A model generated the notes under the pieces. The model was not told the origin of the DNA and made no database searches. It was given only the letters and a program-made list of their open reading frames with translations. From assembly GCF_000377345.1 (NCBI RefSeq), contig NZ_KB898052.1:1-60798 (forward strand): a stretch of 60,798 bases of DNA. The letters are read 5' to 3'. A program made the position numbers and the translations under genes. Of this stretch, positions 53,302 to 60,798 are shown piece after piece; the stretch's first letter is position 1, and each line of letters starts with the position of its first letter. Source of the DNA: Thioalkalivibrio sp. ALJ16. GTDB lineage: Bacteria > Pseudomonadota > Gammaproteobacteria > Ectothiorhodospirales > Ectothiorhodospiraceae.

Positions 53302-54300
53302 GTGTCCGCGCCGGACGGGTTCGGGCCCGAGCGGCCGCCGGTGGTAATGCTGGCCGGGCCGACCGCGGCAGGCAAGACGGCGCTCTCGCTGGCGCTGGCG
53401 GAGGCCCTGGACGCGGAGATCGTCAGCGTCGATTCGGCACTGGTCTATCGCGGCATGGATATCGGCACGGCCAAGCCGGATGCCGGTGAGCGCGCCCGGG
53501 TCCCGCATCACCTGCTGGATGTCCGCAACCCGGAGGACACCTACAACGCCTCCGATTTTGCCCGGGATGCGCGTGCCGCGATCGCCGCCATCCACGCGCG
53601 TGGCCGCGTGGCCCTGCTGGCGGGAGGCACATTGCTGTACCTGCGGGCCTTGCTGGACGGGTTCGACCCGATCCCGCCAGTGCCGGAGGCCGTGCGCGCG
53701 GAGGTGCGAGCGCGTTTGGACCATGCGGGTTCCGCGGCCCTGCACGCCGAGCTGGCGGGTGTCGACCCGGATGCGGCGGCACGGATCCACCCGAACGATC
53801 CGCAGCGTATCCTGCGCGCCCTGGAGGTCTTTGCCGCCTCCGGCCGGCCGTTGTCCTCCTTCCAGAGTGGAGCGGCGCCGGAGGTTCCCGCGGACTGGGT
53901 CTCGCTCGCGCTGTGGCCGCAGGATCGCGACCGCCTGCGCCGCCGCATCGCTCAACGCTTCGACACGATGCTGGAGGCCGGCTTTGTCGACGAACTGATG
54001 GCGCTCGCCCGGCGTCCCGGCCTGACCGCGGAACACCCCTCGCAGCGGGCAGTCGGCTATCGCCAGGGCTGGGCATGGCTGGCCGGGGAGTACGACTTCG
54101 CGACCTTCCGCGAGCGCGCCATTGCGGCCACCCGCCAGCTCGCCAAGCGCCAGCTCACCGGGTTGCGCCGCTTCCCGCTGCATGCCCGTCTGGCGGCCGA
54201 GGGGGTGGATCTGGCGCAGACCCTGGCAGCGATTCGCACGGCCGCGGGCACCCGGGCGGTGGCGGCTGCGTCGGACCCGCCGTCGCGGGATCACAGCTAA
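53302..54300 (+). CDS. miaA: tRNA dimethylallyltransferase MiaA
   Basis: MiaA adds the dimethylallyl group to A37 of tRNAs reading UNN codons. The core motifs are LAGPTAAGKTALSLALA (P-loop), VSVDSALVYRGMDIGTAKP, LLAGGTLLYLRALLDG and HPNDPQRILRALEV. From the GTG at 53302 the protein has 332 residues, slightly longer than usual (about 315). The start codon is uncertain because no ribosome-binding site is obvious; TTG at 53293 is an alternative. It stands between mutL and hfq as in E. coli. Confidence 0.95.
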   Translation: MSAPDGFGPERPPVVMLAGPTAAGKTALSLALAEALDAEIVSVDSALVYRGMDIGTAKPDAGERARVPHHLLDVRNPEDTYNASDFARDARAAIAAIHARGRVALLAGGTLLYLRALLDGFDPIPPVPEAVRAEVRARLDHAGSAALHAELAGVDPDAAARIHPNDPQRILRALEVFAASGRPLSSFQSGAAPEVPADWVSLALWPQDRDRLRRRIAQRFDTMLEAGFVDELMALARRPGLTAEHPSQRAVGYRQGWAWLAGEYDFATFRERAIAATRQLAKRQLTGLRRFPLHARLAAEGVDLAQTLAAIRTAAGTRAVAAASDPPSRDHS

Positions 54301-54427
54301 CGCCGGGCAGGCATGGCGGGCGGCGGGCGGCGGCCGGTATGCTACGCTTCACAAAGGCTTGGAAAGCGTCGAGTGGGCAGACGCCGGATGGGCCGGGCGC
54401 CAATAATAACGATCAAGGAATGCACCG

Positions 54428-54682
54428 ATGGCCAAAGGGCAAATGTTGCAGGAACCTTTCCTGAATGCGCTGCGTCGGGACCGGATCCCGGTCTCGATCT
54501 ACCTGGTGAACGGGATCAAGCTGCAGGGGCAGATCGAATCCTTCGACCAGTTCGTGGTTCTGCTGCGCAGCACGGTGTCGCAGATGGTCTACAAGCATGC
54601 GATCTCCACCATCGTCCCGGCCCGTCAGGTGAACATGAACAACGAGAACGAGCAGGCGGCCTCGGCCGGGGACGACGCCTGA
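54428..54682 (+). CDS. hfq: RNA chaperone Hfq
   Basis: Hfq is a hexameric RNA-binding protein that helps sRNAs pair with mRNAs. The 84-residue protein has the Sm1 motif ([36 protein letters not shown]) and the Sm2 motif ([14 protein letters not shown]). The acidic C-terminal tail is short, unlike the 102-residue E. coli protein. AAGGAA lies upstream of the ATG. miaA-hfq-hflX is a conserved series. Confidence 0.98.
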   Translation: MAKGQMLQEPFLNALRRDRIPVSIYLVNGIKLQGQIESFDQFVVLLRSTVSQMVYKHAISTIVPARQVNMNNENEQAASAGDDA

Positions 54683-54706
54683 ACATGAGCGGAGGTCTGC
54701 ACCAGC

Positions 54707-56038
54707 TTGTTTGAACGTCCCGAGAGTGGCGGTGATGCCGCCGTTGGCAATGCCGCGGTCCTGGTTGCGCTGAACATCGGGGACAACCCCGATATCGAGG
54801 CCCAGGTACAGGAATTCGACGAGCTGGTGCGCTCGGCCGGCGCCGAGGTCCGGGCGGTGGTGCGCGGGTCGCGTGACCGTCCGCATCCCAAGCTGTTCGT
54901 CGGGGCCGGCAAGGCGGACGAGATCCGCGAGGCCGTGCAGGCGTTCGAGGCCGACGTGGTGATCTTCAACCACGCGCTGTCGCCCAGCCAGGAACGCAAT
55001 CTGGAGAAGCACCTGCAGTGCCGGGTGCTGGACCGCTCCGGCCTGATCCTCGATATCTTTGCCCAGCGTGCGCGTTCCCATGAGGGCAAGCTGCAGGTGG
55101 AGCTGGCGCAGCTGCGGCACATGTCCACGCGCCTGGTGCGCGGCTGGACCCACCTGGAACGGCAGAAGGGCGGCATCGGCCTGCGCGGCCCGGGGGAGAC
55201 CCAGCTGGAGACTGACCGCCGGCTGCTGGCCGGACGCATCAAGCACATCGAGCGGCGTCTGGAGAAGGTCGAGCGCACCCGCGAGCAGGGCCGCCAGGCG
55301 CGCCTGCGCAACGAGATCCCCACGGTCTCGCTGGTGGGCTATACCAACGCCGGCAAGTCCACCCTGTTCAACCGCCTGACGCACTCCCGTGTCTACCAGG
55401 CGGACCAGCTGTTCGCGACCCTGGACCCGACCCTGCGTCGGCTGGACCTGGCGCCGCACCAGTCGCTGATCCTGGCGGACACGGTCGGTTTCGTGCGCGA
55501 TCTTCCGCACGAGCTGGTCGCGGCCTTCAAGGCCACCCTGACCGAGACCCGCGAGGCGGCCCTGCTGCTGCATGTGATCGATGCCGCCGATCCCGAGCGC
55601 GAGGCGCGCATCCGCCAGGTCGAGGAGGTGCTCAAGGAGATCGGTGCCGAGGATGTCCCGTGCTGGCGGGTCTACAACAAGATCGACCAGCTGGAAAACC
55701 CGGCCGAGGATCCGGACCAGCGCTTCGGGCTCGCGGACGACGCCTTCTGGTTGTCGGCCCGCACCGGCGAGGGGGTCGAGCGGCTGGAGCAGCGTCTGGC
55801 CGAGACTTTCACCGAGGCCATGGTAGAGGGCTGGGTGGAGCTCCCGGCCGCCGCGGGGCGGCTGCGCGCGCAGCTGTACGGGGAGAAGGCGGTGGAGGCC
55901 GAGCAGACCGCGCCGGACGGGGGTATCCAGCTGCGCCTGCAGCTGCCGCAGCGGCGCTTCGAGCAGCTTTTCCGGGCCGCGGGGCTGGACCCGGAGGCCA
56001 CTCGCCCCAGACCCCGGGAATCCGATACCCCCGTGTAA
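54707..56038 (+). CDS. hflX: GTPase HflX (ribosome rescue/splitting)
   Basis: HflX is a heat-associated GTPase that splits stalled 70S ribosomes. The 443-residue protein has the HflX domain (RGPGETQLETDRRLL near residue 165) and the GTPase motifs: GYTNAGKSTLFNRLT, DTVGFVRDLPH and NKIDQL. It begins at a TTG (LFERPESG), with GGAGG upstream. The usual hflK and hflC do not follow; instead a convergent-gap repeat and mltD come next. Confidence 0.96.
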   Translation: MFERPESGGDAAVGNAAVLVALNIGDNPDIEAQVQEFDELVRSAGAEVRAVVRGSRDRPHPKLFVGAGKADEIREAVQAFEADVVIFNHALSPSQERNLEKHLQCRVLDRSGLILDIFAQRARSHEGKLQVELAQLRHMSTRLVRGWTHLERQKGGIGLRGPGETQLETDRRLLAGRIKHIERRLEKVERTREQGRQARLRNEIPTVSLVGYTNAGKSTLFNRLTHSRVYQADQLFATLDPTLRRLDLAPHQSLILADTVGFVRDLPHELVAAFKATLTETREAALLLHVIDAADPEREARIRQVEEVLKEIGAEDVPCWRVYNKIDQLENPAEDPDQRFGLADDAFWLSARTGEGVERLEQRLAETFTEAMVEGWVELPAAAGRLRAQLYGEKAVEAEQTAPDGGIQLRLQLPQRRFEQLFRAAGLDPEATRPRPRESDTPV

Positions 56039-56108
56039 TCCAGTCGCGGTCTTTGCCGCCGGTCGCCATGCGCTTCGCCGGCTGCGGATCGCCAGCGAGC
56101 CACAGCGA

Positions 56109-56292
56109 AGGCACGAAAACGGGCAAGGTCAAGGGATTTCACAGGAAGGGTGGAAGGATAGAAGGCTTTAGACAGGATGGGCCGGGCTGGCCCGGTTACC
56201 GTCCGAGCTCGGCGCCGCTTGGCGGCATGGATTCCTTCGGACCTTCCTGTCTTCCTGTGAAGTCCCCTGACCTTGCCCGTTTCGTGTCTTTG
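56109..56292. repeat. Convergent-gap inverted repeat, copy E
   Basis: Between hflX (+) and mltD (-), the left arm reads GGCACGAAAACGGGCAAGGT, then CAAGGGATTTCACAGGAAGG. The right arm reverse-complemented contains GACACGAAACGGGCAAGGTC and GACTTCACAGGAAGACAGG. The pairing extends over about 45 bases, the longest arms of the five. The CGGGCAAGG segment also occurs in copy A, so the copies share an outer module. Confidence 0.88.
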
Positions 56293-56306
56293 TGGGGAGT
56301 GTCGAT

Positions 56307-57884
56307 TCAGGCGTCGCCCTGGGCGATGGCCTCCTGATCGGCGCTGGCCAGGTACAAGGTCAGGGTCTCGCCCGCGCGGATGCCGTCGCCATTGAGGCTG
56401 TTCCAGCGGCGCAGGTCGCGGATGCTGACCTGATGACGGCGGGCGATGGCTGACAGGGAGTCGCCCGGACGCACTTCGTATTCGATGCGCTGGCCGTCGG
56501 GCCCGCGGTCGGGGTCGGCCCGCACCACCTTCAGGGTGTCGCCCGGTCGCAGGATCGCGTCCGGTTCCAGCCCGTTGGCGGTGCGCAGCGCGCCGATCGA
56601 CATGCCGGTGCGCTGACTGATGTGCCACAGGCTGTCGCCCGGCTGGACCTCGTAGTCCTCGGCGGCGGCGGTGTCGACGCTGGCCACGCGCAGCGGCTCG
56701 TCCTCGGGGGCGCTGGCGGGCAGGCGCAGGGTCTGCCCGGCGCGGATCATGTCGCCATCAAGGTTGTTCATGTCGCGCAGCACGGCGACCCGGGTCCCGG
56801 CGCGCTCGGCAATGCGCCCGAGGTTGTCCCCGTTGCGCACGGTGTACTCGCGGAACCGGATCAGCGGTTCATCCTCGCGCGCGTCCAGCGCCGTCTCCAG
56901 TATCGGCACGACCTCGCGCGGCACGAAAAGGTGCTGTGCGCCCCCGGGATGGGTGGCATGCCGGTGGTAGCCGGGGTTGAGCTGCTTGAGGGTCTCGGTG
57001 TCCATGTCCACCAGCTCGGCAATCAGCGAGAAGTCCGCCTGACGGCCGGGCTCGATCATCTCCAGGGCTGGCTGGTTGGCGATGGGGGCAATCGCGATGT
57101 CGTGGGCGTCCGGTTCCAGGAAAAGCTGGCGCAGGGCGAGCAGGCGCGGGATGTACGCGGTCGGCTCGGCCGGCAGATCCAGGCTCCAGTAGTCGGTGGG
57201 CTCGCCGCGGGCTGCGTTGCGGTTGATCGCGCGCTGGATGTTCCCCTGCCCGTAGTTGTAGGCGGCCAGGGCCAGGTACCAGTCGTCGAAGCGGCGGTGC
57301 AGCGCCTGCAGGTAGTCCAGGGCGGCGAGCGTGGACTTGTAGACGTCGCGGCGGCCGTCATACCAGTGGTCGCGCGTCAGGTCGAAATAGTCGCCGGTCG
57401 CCGGCATGAACTGCCAGATCCCGGCGGCGCGGCTGCCCGAGGTCGCCTGTGCGACAAAGCCGCTCTCCACGATTGGGAGCAGCAGGAGTTCGGCGGGCAT
57501 GTCGCGCGCCTCGATCTCGGACAGGATGAAGTAGGCAAACGGCTCCGCGCGCCGAGTGGCATGCTCGATGATGCGCGGATGGTCGCGGTAGTGGTCGATG
57601 TAGCGCCCCACGCGCTCGTGGTCCAGCGCCTCGTTGAAGCCGAACCCGAGTCGGGCCCGCTCCCACAGGTCGTCAGTCTCCAGGGCGCGTTGCGCGGCAT
57701 CGCGGCGCTGGCGCTGCATGGCCGCCTGCACGTCCTCGGTCGTGCGGGGTTCGACGATCGGCTGGTCGGCCTGGTCGGTATCCAGCGTGCGCCCGGAGTC
57801 GTGTAGGCTACAGGCAGAGGCGAACAGGGCCGTCAGGCTGAGGATCAGGGCGGCCTGCAGCCGCTTGCGGAGGCGTGATGTCAT
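56307..57884 (-). CDS. mltD: Membrane-bound lytic murein transglycosylase MltD with LysM repeats
   Basis: MltD cleaves glycan strands to 1,6-anhydro ends. The 525-residue protein begins with a lipoprotein signal peptide (lipobox near SACSLHDS, Cys at about 25). The SLT catalytic domain has LPIVESGFVAQATSGSRAAGIWQF with the catalytic Glu near residue 140, and YNYGQGN and AYIPRLLALRQL downstream. Three C-terminal LysM domains follow (for example YTVRNGDNLGRIAERAG, YEVQPGDSLWHISQRTG and YEVRPGDSLSAIARRHQ). Its start codon overlaps that of the divergent yafS-like gene. Confidence 0.95.
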   Translation of the reverse strand: MTSRLRKRLQAALILSLTALFASACSLHDSGRTLDTDQADQPIVEPRTTEDVQAAMQRQRRDAAQRALETDDLWERARLGFGFNEALDHERVGRYIDHYRDHPRIIEHATRRAEPFAYFILSEIEARDMPAELLLLPIVESGFVAQATSGSRAAGIWQFMPATGDYFDLTRDHWYDGRRDVYKSTLAALDYLQALHRRFDDWYLALAAYNYGQGNIQRAINRNAARGEPTDYWSLDLPAEPTAYIPRLLALRQLFLEPDAHDIAIAPIANQPALEMIEPGRQADFSLIAELVDMDTETLKQLNPGYHRHATHPGGAQHLFVPREVVPILETALDAREDEPLIRFREYTVRNGDNLGRIAERAGTRVAVLRDMNNLDGDMIRAGQTLRLPASAPEDEPLRVASVDTAAAEDYEVQPGDSLWHISQRTGMSIGALRTANGLEPDAILRPGDTLKVVRADPDRGPDGQRIEYEVRPGDSLSAIARRHQVSIRDLRRWNSLNGDGIRAGETLTLYLASADQEAIAQGDA

Positions 57885-58644
57885 GGCGCTGGAGGATAAA
57901 CCAGAGATGGGGGATCACCAAGGCCTGTTCCTGAACTGGTTGGCGCACTGGTATGCCCAGCCGCAGGGGCGGAGGGTCCGCGAGCGCTTCCTGGAACGGA
58001 TTCGGCGCTATGGCGATCCCGGCCCCGGCGACCTGGCGGTGGAGCTGGCGCCGGTGCCGATCCTGGAGGAGAAGGACGCCGTGCAGGCGCCGCTGGTGCG
58101 TGTTGTCCCCGCCCAGCCGGTACTGCGCATGGCGCCGGAGGCCTGGCCGATGGAATCCGGCTGCGCCCGGCGTATCGTGCTCGCCCACCCCTGCGCCCAG
58201 AGCGACCACCCGGGCGCGGTGATCGCCGAGGCGGCACGGGTGCTGGCGCCCGAGGGGTACGTGTTCCTGCTGGAGGGCAACCGCCTGCAGCATGCCGGGC
58301 GTCAGGGTGTCCGCGCCTCGCCGCTGCCCGAGGGGCTGCGCCGGCGCCAGTATCGCGAGCTGCTGGAGGCGGCGGACCTCGATGTGCTGGATCAGTGGAG
58401 TCTGAGCCTGCTGCCGCCGGGACTACCCGCCGCCTGGCAAAAGCGCCTGGCGACCATGGACGCCTGGACCCTGCGCGGCCTGCCACCGCTGGCCAGCATG
58501 ATTCTGACCGTCGCCCACAAACGCGTGGACATGCCGCTGCGCCCGGCCCGGCGCTTCCGGTTTGCGCTGCCTGATCCCGCCCCGCGGCCGGGACTGGTAT
58601 CCTCGCGCTCCCCTCATTCCGGAGTCCGCCGATCCAATGGCTGA
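57883..58644 (+). CDS. yafS: YafS-like methyltransferase-fold protein (degenerate SAM site)
   Basis: By position (mltD | yafS-rnhA-dnaQ) and sequence this is the YafS equivalent. The 253-residue protein has a class I methyltransferase-like core with [27 protein letters not shown] near residue 110, similar to the BioC/UbiE post-I region. The canonical SAM-binding GxGxG is not seen; the corresponding stretch near residue 45 reads [17 protein letters not shown]. It may have lost methyltransferase activity. The ATG at 57883 has GGAGG nine bases upstream and overlaps the mltD start; ATG at 57907 is an alternative. It overlaps rnhA. Confidence 0.78.
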   Translation: MALEDKPEMGDHQGLFLNWLAHWYAQPQGRRVRERFLERIRRYGDPGPGDLAVELAPVPILEEKDAVQAPLVRVVPAQPVLRMAPEAWPMESGCARRIVLAHPCAQSDHPGAVIAEAARVLAPEGYVFLLEGNRLQHAGRQGVRASPLPEGLRRRQYRELLEAADLDVLDQWSLSLLPPGLPAAWQKRLATMDAWTLRGLPPLASMILTVAHKRVDMPLRPARRFRFALPDPAPRPGLVSSRSPHSGVRRSNG

Positions 58645-59098
58645 CGAGCGTGTCTACATCTATACCGACGGGGCCTGTCGCGGTAATCCCGGGCCGGGCG
58701 GCTGGGGTGCAATCCTGCGCTATCGCGGGACCGAGCGCGAGCTCTACGGCGCCGAGGCCGAGACCACCAACAACCGCATGGAGCTGACGGCCGCGATCCG
58801 TGCCCTGGAGACGCTGAAGCGCCCCTGCAAGGTCGAGCTGGTGACGGACTCCAAGTACGTGAAGCAGGGCGTGACCGAGTGGCTTCCGGGCTGGAAGCGC
58901 CGCAACTGGAAGTCCGCCAGTGGTTCCCCGGTGAAGAACCGCGACCTCTGGGAAGCGCTCGATGCCGAGGCCGCACGCCATGACATCGAGTGGTACTGGG
59001 TGCGTGGGCACAGCGGCCACCCGGAGAACGAGCGCGCCGACGAACTGGCCAACATCGGTATTGATGCCCTGCTGGCCGGCGAACCCATCGAGAACTGA
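58637..59098 (+). CDS. rnhA: Ribonuclease HI
   Basis: RNase HI cleaves RNA in RNA-DNA hybrids. The 153-residue protein (E. coli 155) starts [24 protein letters not shown], with the first catalytic Asp in [15 protein letters not shown] supplies the Glu, TDSKYV an Asp, and [18 protein letters not shown] the His and last Asp. The start overlaps the end of yafS by eight bases, and dnaQ begins eleven bases after the stop. Confidence 0.98.
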   Translation: MADERVYIYTDGACRGNPGPGGWGAILRYRGTERELYGAEAETTNNRMELTAAIRALETLKRPCKVELVTDSKYVKQGVTEWLPGWKRRNWKSASGSPVKNRDLWEALDAEAARHDIEWYWVRGHSGHPENERADELANIGIDALLAGEPIEN

Positions 59099-59109
59099 GA
59101 GGCAACGCG

Positions 59110-59820
59110 ATGCGCCAGATCGTGCTGGACACCGAGACCACGGGCCTGGAGCCCTCCGATGGCCACCGCATCATCGAGATCGGCTGCCTGGAGCTGGATA
59201 ACCGCCGGCCGACCGGCCGCAAGCTGCACGAGTACCTGCAGCCGGACCGCGAGATCGACGCCGGTGCGATCGAGGTGCACGGGATCACCAACGAATTCCT
59301 CGCCGACAAGCCACGCTTTGTCGACGTGGCGGGAGAGTTCGTCGATTTCATCCGTGGTGCCGAGCTGATCATCCACAACGCGCCGTTCGATGTCGGCTTC
59401 ATCAACCACGAGCTGCGTCTGCTGGGGGATGCGGCGCCGGCGACCGAGGTGGCCGAGGTCTGCACCGTGCTGGATTCGCTGGTGATGGCGCGGCGCATGC
59501 ACCCCGGGGCACGCAACTCCCTGGATGCGCTGTGCAAGCGCTACGAGGTGGACGGCTCCGGGCGCACCCTGCACGGGGCGCTGCTCGATGCCGAGCTGCT
59601 GGCGGATGTCTACCTGGCGATGACCGGGGGGCAGGTAGCGCTGACGCTGGATGCCGGGGGTGATGGCGACGCCGCGGCCGGGCCCGTGCAGGCGCGGCGT
59701 TCGGGCAAGCCGCTTCCGGTGATCGAGCCGACGCCGGAGGAGCAGGCGGCGCACGAGGCGCTCCTGCAGACCCTCGACGAGGCAGCCGGCGGCACCTGCC
59801 GCTGGCGCGCCAACGCCTGA
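59110..59820 (+). CDS. dnaQ: DNA polymerase III epsilon subunit (proofreading exonuclease)
   Basis: DnaQ is the 3'-5' exonuclease of the replicase. The 236-residue protein starts MRQIVLDTETTGLEPSDGHRIIEIG, the Exo I motif DxE. IIHNAPFDVGFINHEL is Exo II and HGALLDAELLADVYL is Exo III with the catalytic His and Asp. The C-terminal part, which binds the alpha subunit, is Ala/Glu-rich. It follows rnhA in an operon, as in E. coli where they are divergent; here they are co-directional. A composite repeat element follows. Confidence 0.97.
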   Translation: MRQIVLDTETTGLEPSDGHRIIEIGCLELDNRRPTGRKLHEYLQPDREIDAGAIEVHGITNEFLADKPRFVDVAGEFVDFIRGAELIIHNAPFDVGFINHELRLLGDAAPATEVAEVCTVLDSLVMARRMHPGARNSLDALCKRYEVDGSGRTLHGALLDAELLADVYLAMTGGQVALTLDAGGDGDAAAGPVQARRSGKPLPVIEPTPEEQAAHEALLQTLDEAAGGTCRWRANA

Positions 59821-59869
59821 TTCCGTCGACCGGCGGCGGAGCTGCTCCGGCCTTCTGGTGCCTTCGCCC

Positions 59870-60513
59870 GGCCGCCTGCCTCGTGGTGGCTGGTCCTGGT
59901 TCGTGATCCGGTGTTTACGTGCCTCCGGTCCGCATACTGCCAGGCGCTGACTCGCCAGCGCGCCCCGAGTGACTTCTTTGCTCGTGCAAAGAAGTCACCA
60001 AGAAACACGCCCGACGGCCGCGACCCCGGCCCGCTTCGCGGGCCGGGGTTTCCCTCGCTCCGAGGCTTTTCGCGGGCGGTGCTGAACTCGCTACGCCTTC
60101 GGCTTCGCTCAGACATCCAGCGCCTTTTCTCCCGCGAAAACCCTCTCCGCTCGGCGCGACGACAACGGGGAGGCAGGTCCAAACAACGGCGATCCCAACA
60201 AGATTGCCAGTGGATGAAGGCTGGGTCTTCGGACATCCTGGGCACGCTCGGCCTTTGGCCGTTGCGTGCCGCGCCCGCAAGCGGGCGCCGGGGGCTTTCA
60301 GGCTGCAGTGCCCGTTGTGCTGTCGCCGGTCTGGAAGTCCTTCTGTTTTGACCTTCGTCTCCCGTATGGAGCCCCTTGCGGAAGGGTTCTCGGGCCGGGA
60401 GAAGGCGCTGGATGTCTGAGCGAAGCGCAGCGTAGCGAGTTCAGCGCCGCCGGCCCGAGAGCCCTGGAGCAAGGTTCCCGGGCGAAATCCGGGTGCCCTT
60501 CTTTGGGTCCTTT
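59870..60513. repeat. Composite inverted repeat element, copy B (interrupted)
   Basis: This is the reverse orientation of copy A. It starts with the arm carrying GTGACTTCTTTGC/GCAAAGAAGTCAC (59969-59998) and the CCCCGGCCCGC/GCGGGCCGGGG stem (60024-60048). The central module follows at about 60210-60300, then the second arm, running through CGGGTGCCCTTCTTTGGGT. That arm then stops at 60513 where the IS3-family end begins; the remaining hairpin module is missing from the window. ORFs across it repeat those of copy A and are not genes. Confidence 0.85.
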
Positions 60514-60540
60514 TGAACCGTACCGACTTTTCCGGAGGCT
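60514..60540 (+). repeat. Left terminal inverted repeat of an IS3-family element
   Basis: The sequence begins TGAACCGTACCGACTTTTCC and ends GGAGGCT, close to known IS3-family ends that start TGAACCG and run into GGAGRCT. It directly precedes a transposase gene and marks the element boundary. The right end and any target duplication lie beyond the window. Confidence 0.8.
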
Positions 60541-60563
60541 CTGATCCTTGGGAGGATAGAGCG

Positions 60564-60798
60564 ATGAGTGAGATGACACGGTATAGCCCGGAGGTCCGGG
60601 AACGGGCGGTGCGGCTGGTGTGGGAACACCAGGAGGAGTATTCGTCGCAGCATGCGGCGATGCAGTCCATTGCGCCGAAGATCGGCTGCACGCCGGAGAC
60701 GCTGCGGCTGTGGGTCCGCCGCGCGGAGCGCGAGCGGGACGATGCCTCGGCGCTGTCCGACAGCGAGCGCGCACGCCTGAAGGCGCTGGAGCGGGAGA
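60564..60798 (+). CDS. IS3-family transposase OrfA (partial, runs off the window)
   Basis: The reading frame starts at an ATG with GGAGG nine bases upstream and continues to the window edge (78 codons visible). It encodes [39 protein letters not shown] and a helical tail, the helix-turn-helix and leucine-zipper start of IS3-family OrfA. OrfA binds the terminal repeats and, by programmed frameshift with OrfB, forms the transposase. OrfB would lie beyond the window. Its insertion breaks the composite repeat element. Confidence 0.95.
   Translation, partial: MSEMTRYSPEVRERAVRLVWEHQEEYSSQHAAMQSIAPKIGCTPETLRLWVRRAERERDDASALSDSERARLKALERE

Overview
The window is about 60.8 kb of GC-rich DNA with a dense, clearly bacterial gene order. 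Several neighbourhoods are typical of Gammaproteobacteria: nadK-recN beside hrcA-grpE-dnaK-dnaJ, epmB/efp/epmA, queG/nnr-tsaE-amiC-mutL-miaA-hfq-hflX, and mltD/yafS-rnhA-dnaQ. The acidic proteins, very high GC and gene order suggest a relative of the Ectothiorhodospiraceae (Thioalkalivibrio-like). That placement is inference from content; no rRNA gene is present. I found no tRNA, rRNA or CRISPR array.

Layout. 1-5.2 kb: a terminator of an upstream transcript, a small lipoprotein, a Sel1-repeat protein, a minus-strand group with a WaaA-like glycosyltransferase-fold protein and two small proteins, then a plus-strand group with a YcgN-like protein and a gamma-glutamylcyclotransferase-like protein. 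5.2-13 kb: recN and nadK, divergent from the heat-shock genes hrcA, grpE, dnaK and dnaJ, with near-identical sigma-32-type promoters before grpE and dnaK. 13-17 kb: a FimX-like degenerate GGDEF/EAL protein translationally coupled to a PilZ-like protein. 17-21.6 kb: elongation factor P with both enzymes that modify its lysine, then a PBP4-type carboxypeptidase. 21.6-24.4 kb: two lipoproteins, a small helical protein and YhcB.

24.5-36.5 kb is the main accessory locus: a twelve-gene, tightly coupled aryl-polyene-type type II polyketide operon. In transcription order it encodes an acyl carrier protein, a COG4648-like membrane protein, an AMP-ligase, a hot-dog dehydratase, a lysophospholipid-type acyltransferase, a LolA-like protein, an MMPL exporter, a ketosynthase, a chain-length factor, a second dehydratase, a ketoreductase and a glycosyltransferase. 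A flavoprotein with the WxWxIP halogenase signature is divergent from it. The likely product is a membrane-anchored, possibly halogenated, xanthomonadin-like aryl polyene pigment.

36.5-60 kb is mostly housekeeping: a DUF218 protein, valS, an SDR epimerase, a YchJ-like protein, a DnaJ-related protein, fpr, a PAS/GGDEF/EAL protein, queG, the nnr-to-hflX series, mltD, yafS, rnhA and dnaQ. The window ends inside an IS3-family element.

Two repeat families stand out. Family 1 is a purine/pyrimidine inverted repeat of about 130-225 bp. It occupies every convergent intergenic gap longer than 100 bp (five of five) and no other gap I saw. Family 2 is a composite inverted element of about 790 bp full of perfect hairpins. 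It is present after valS (inverted, complete) and after dnaQ (interrupted by the IS3 element).
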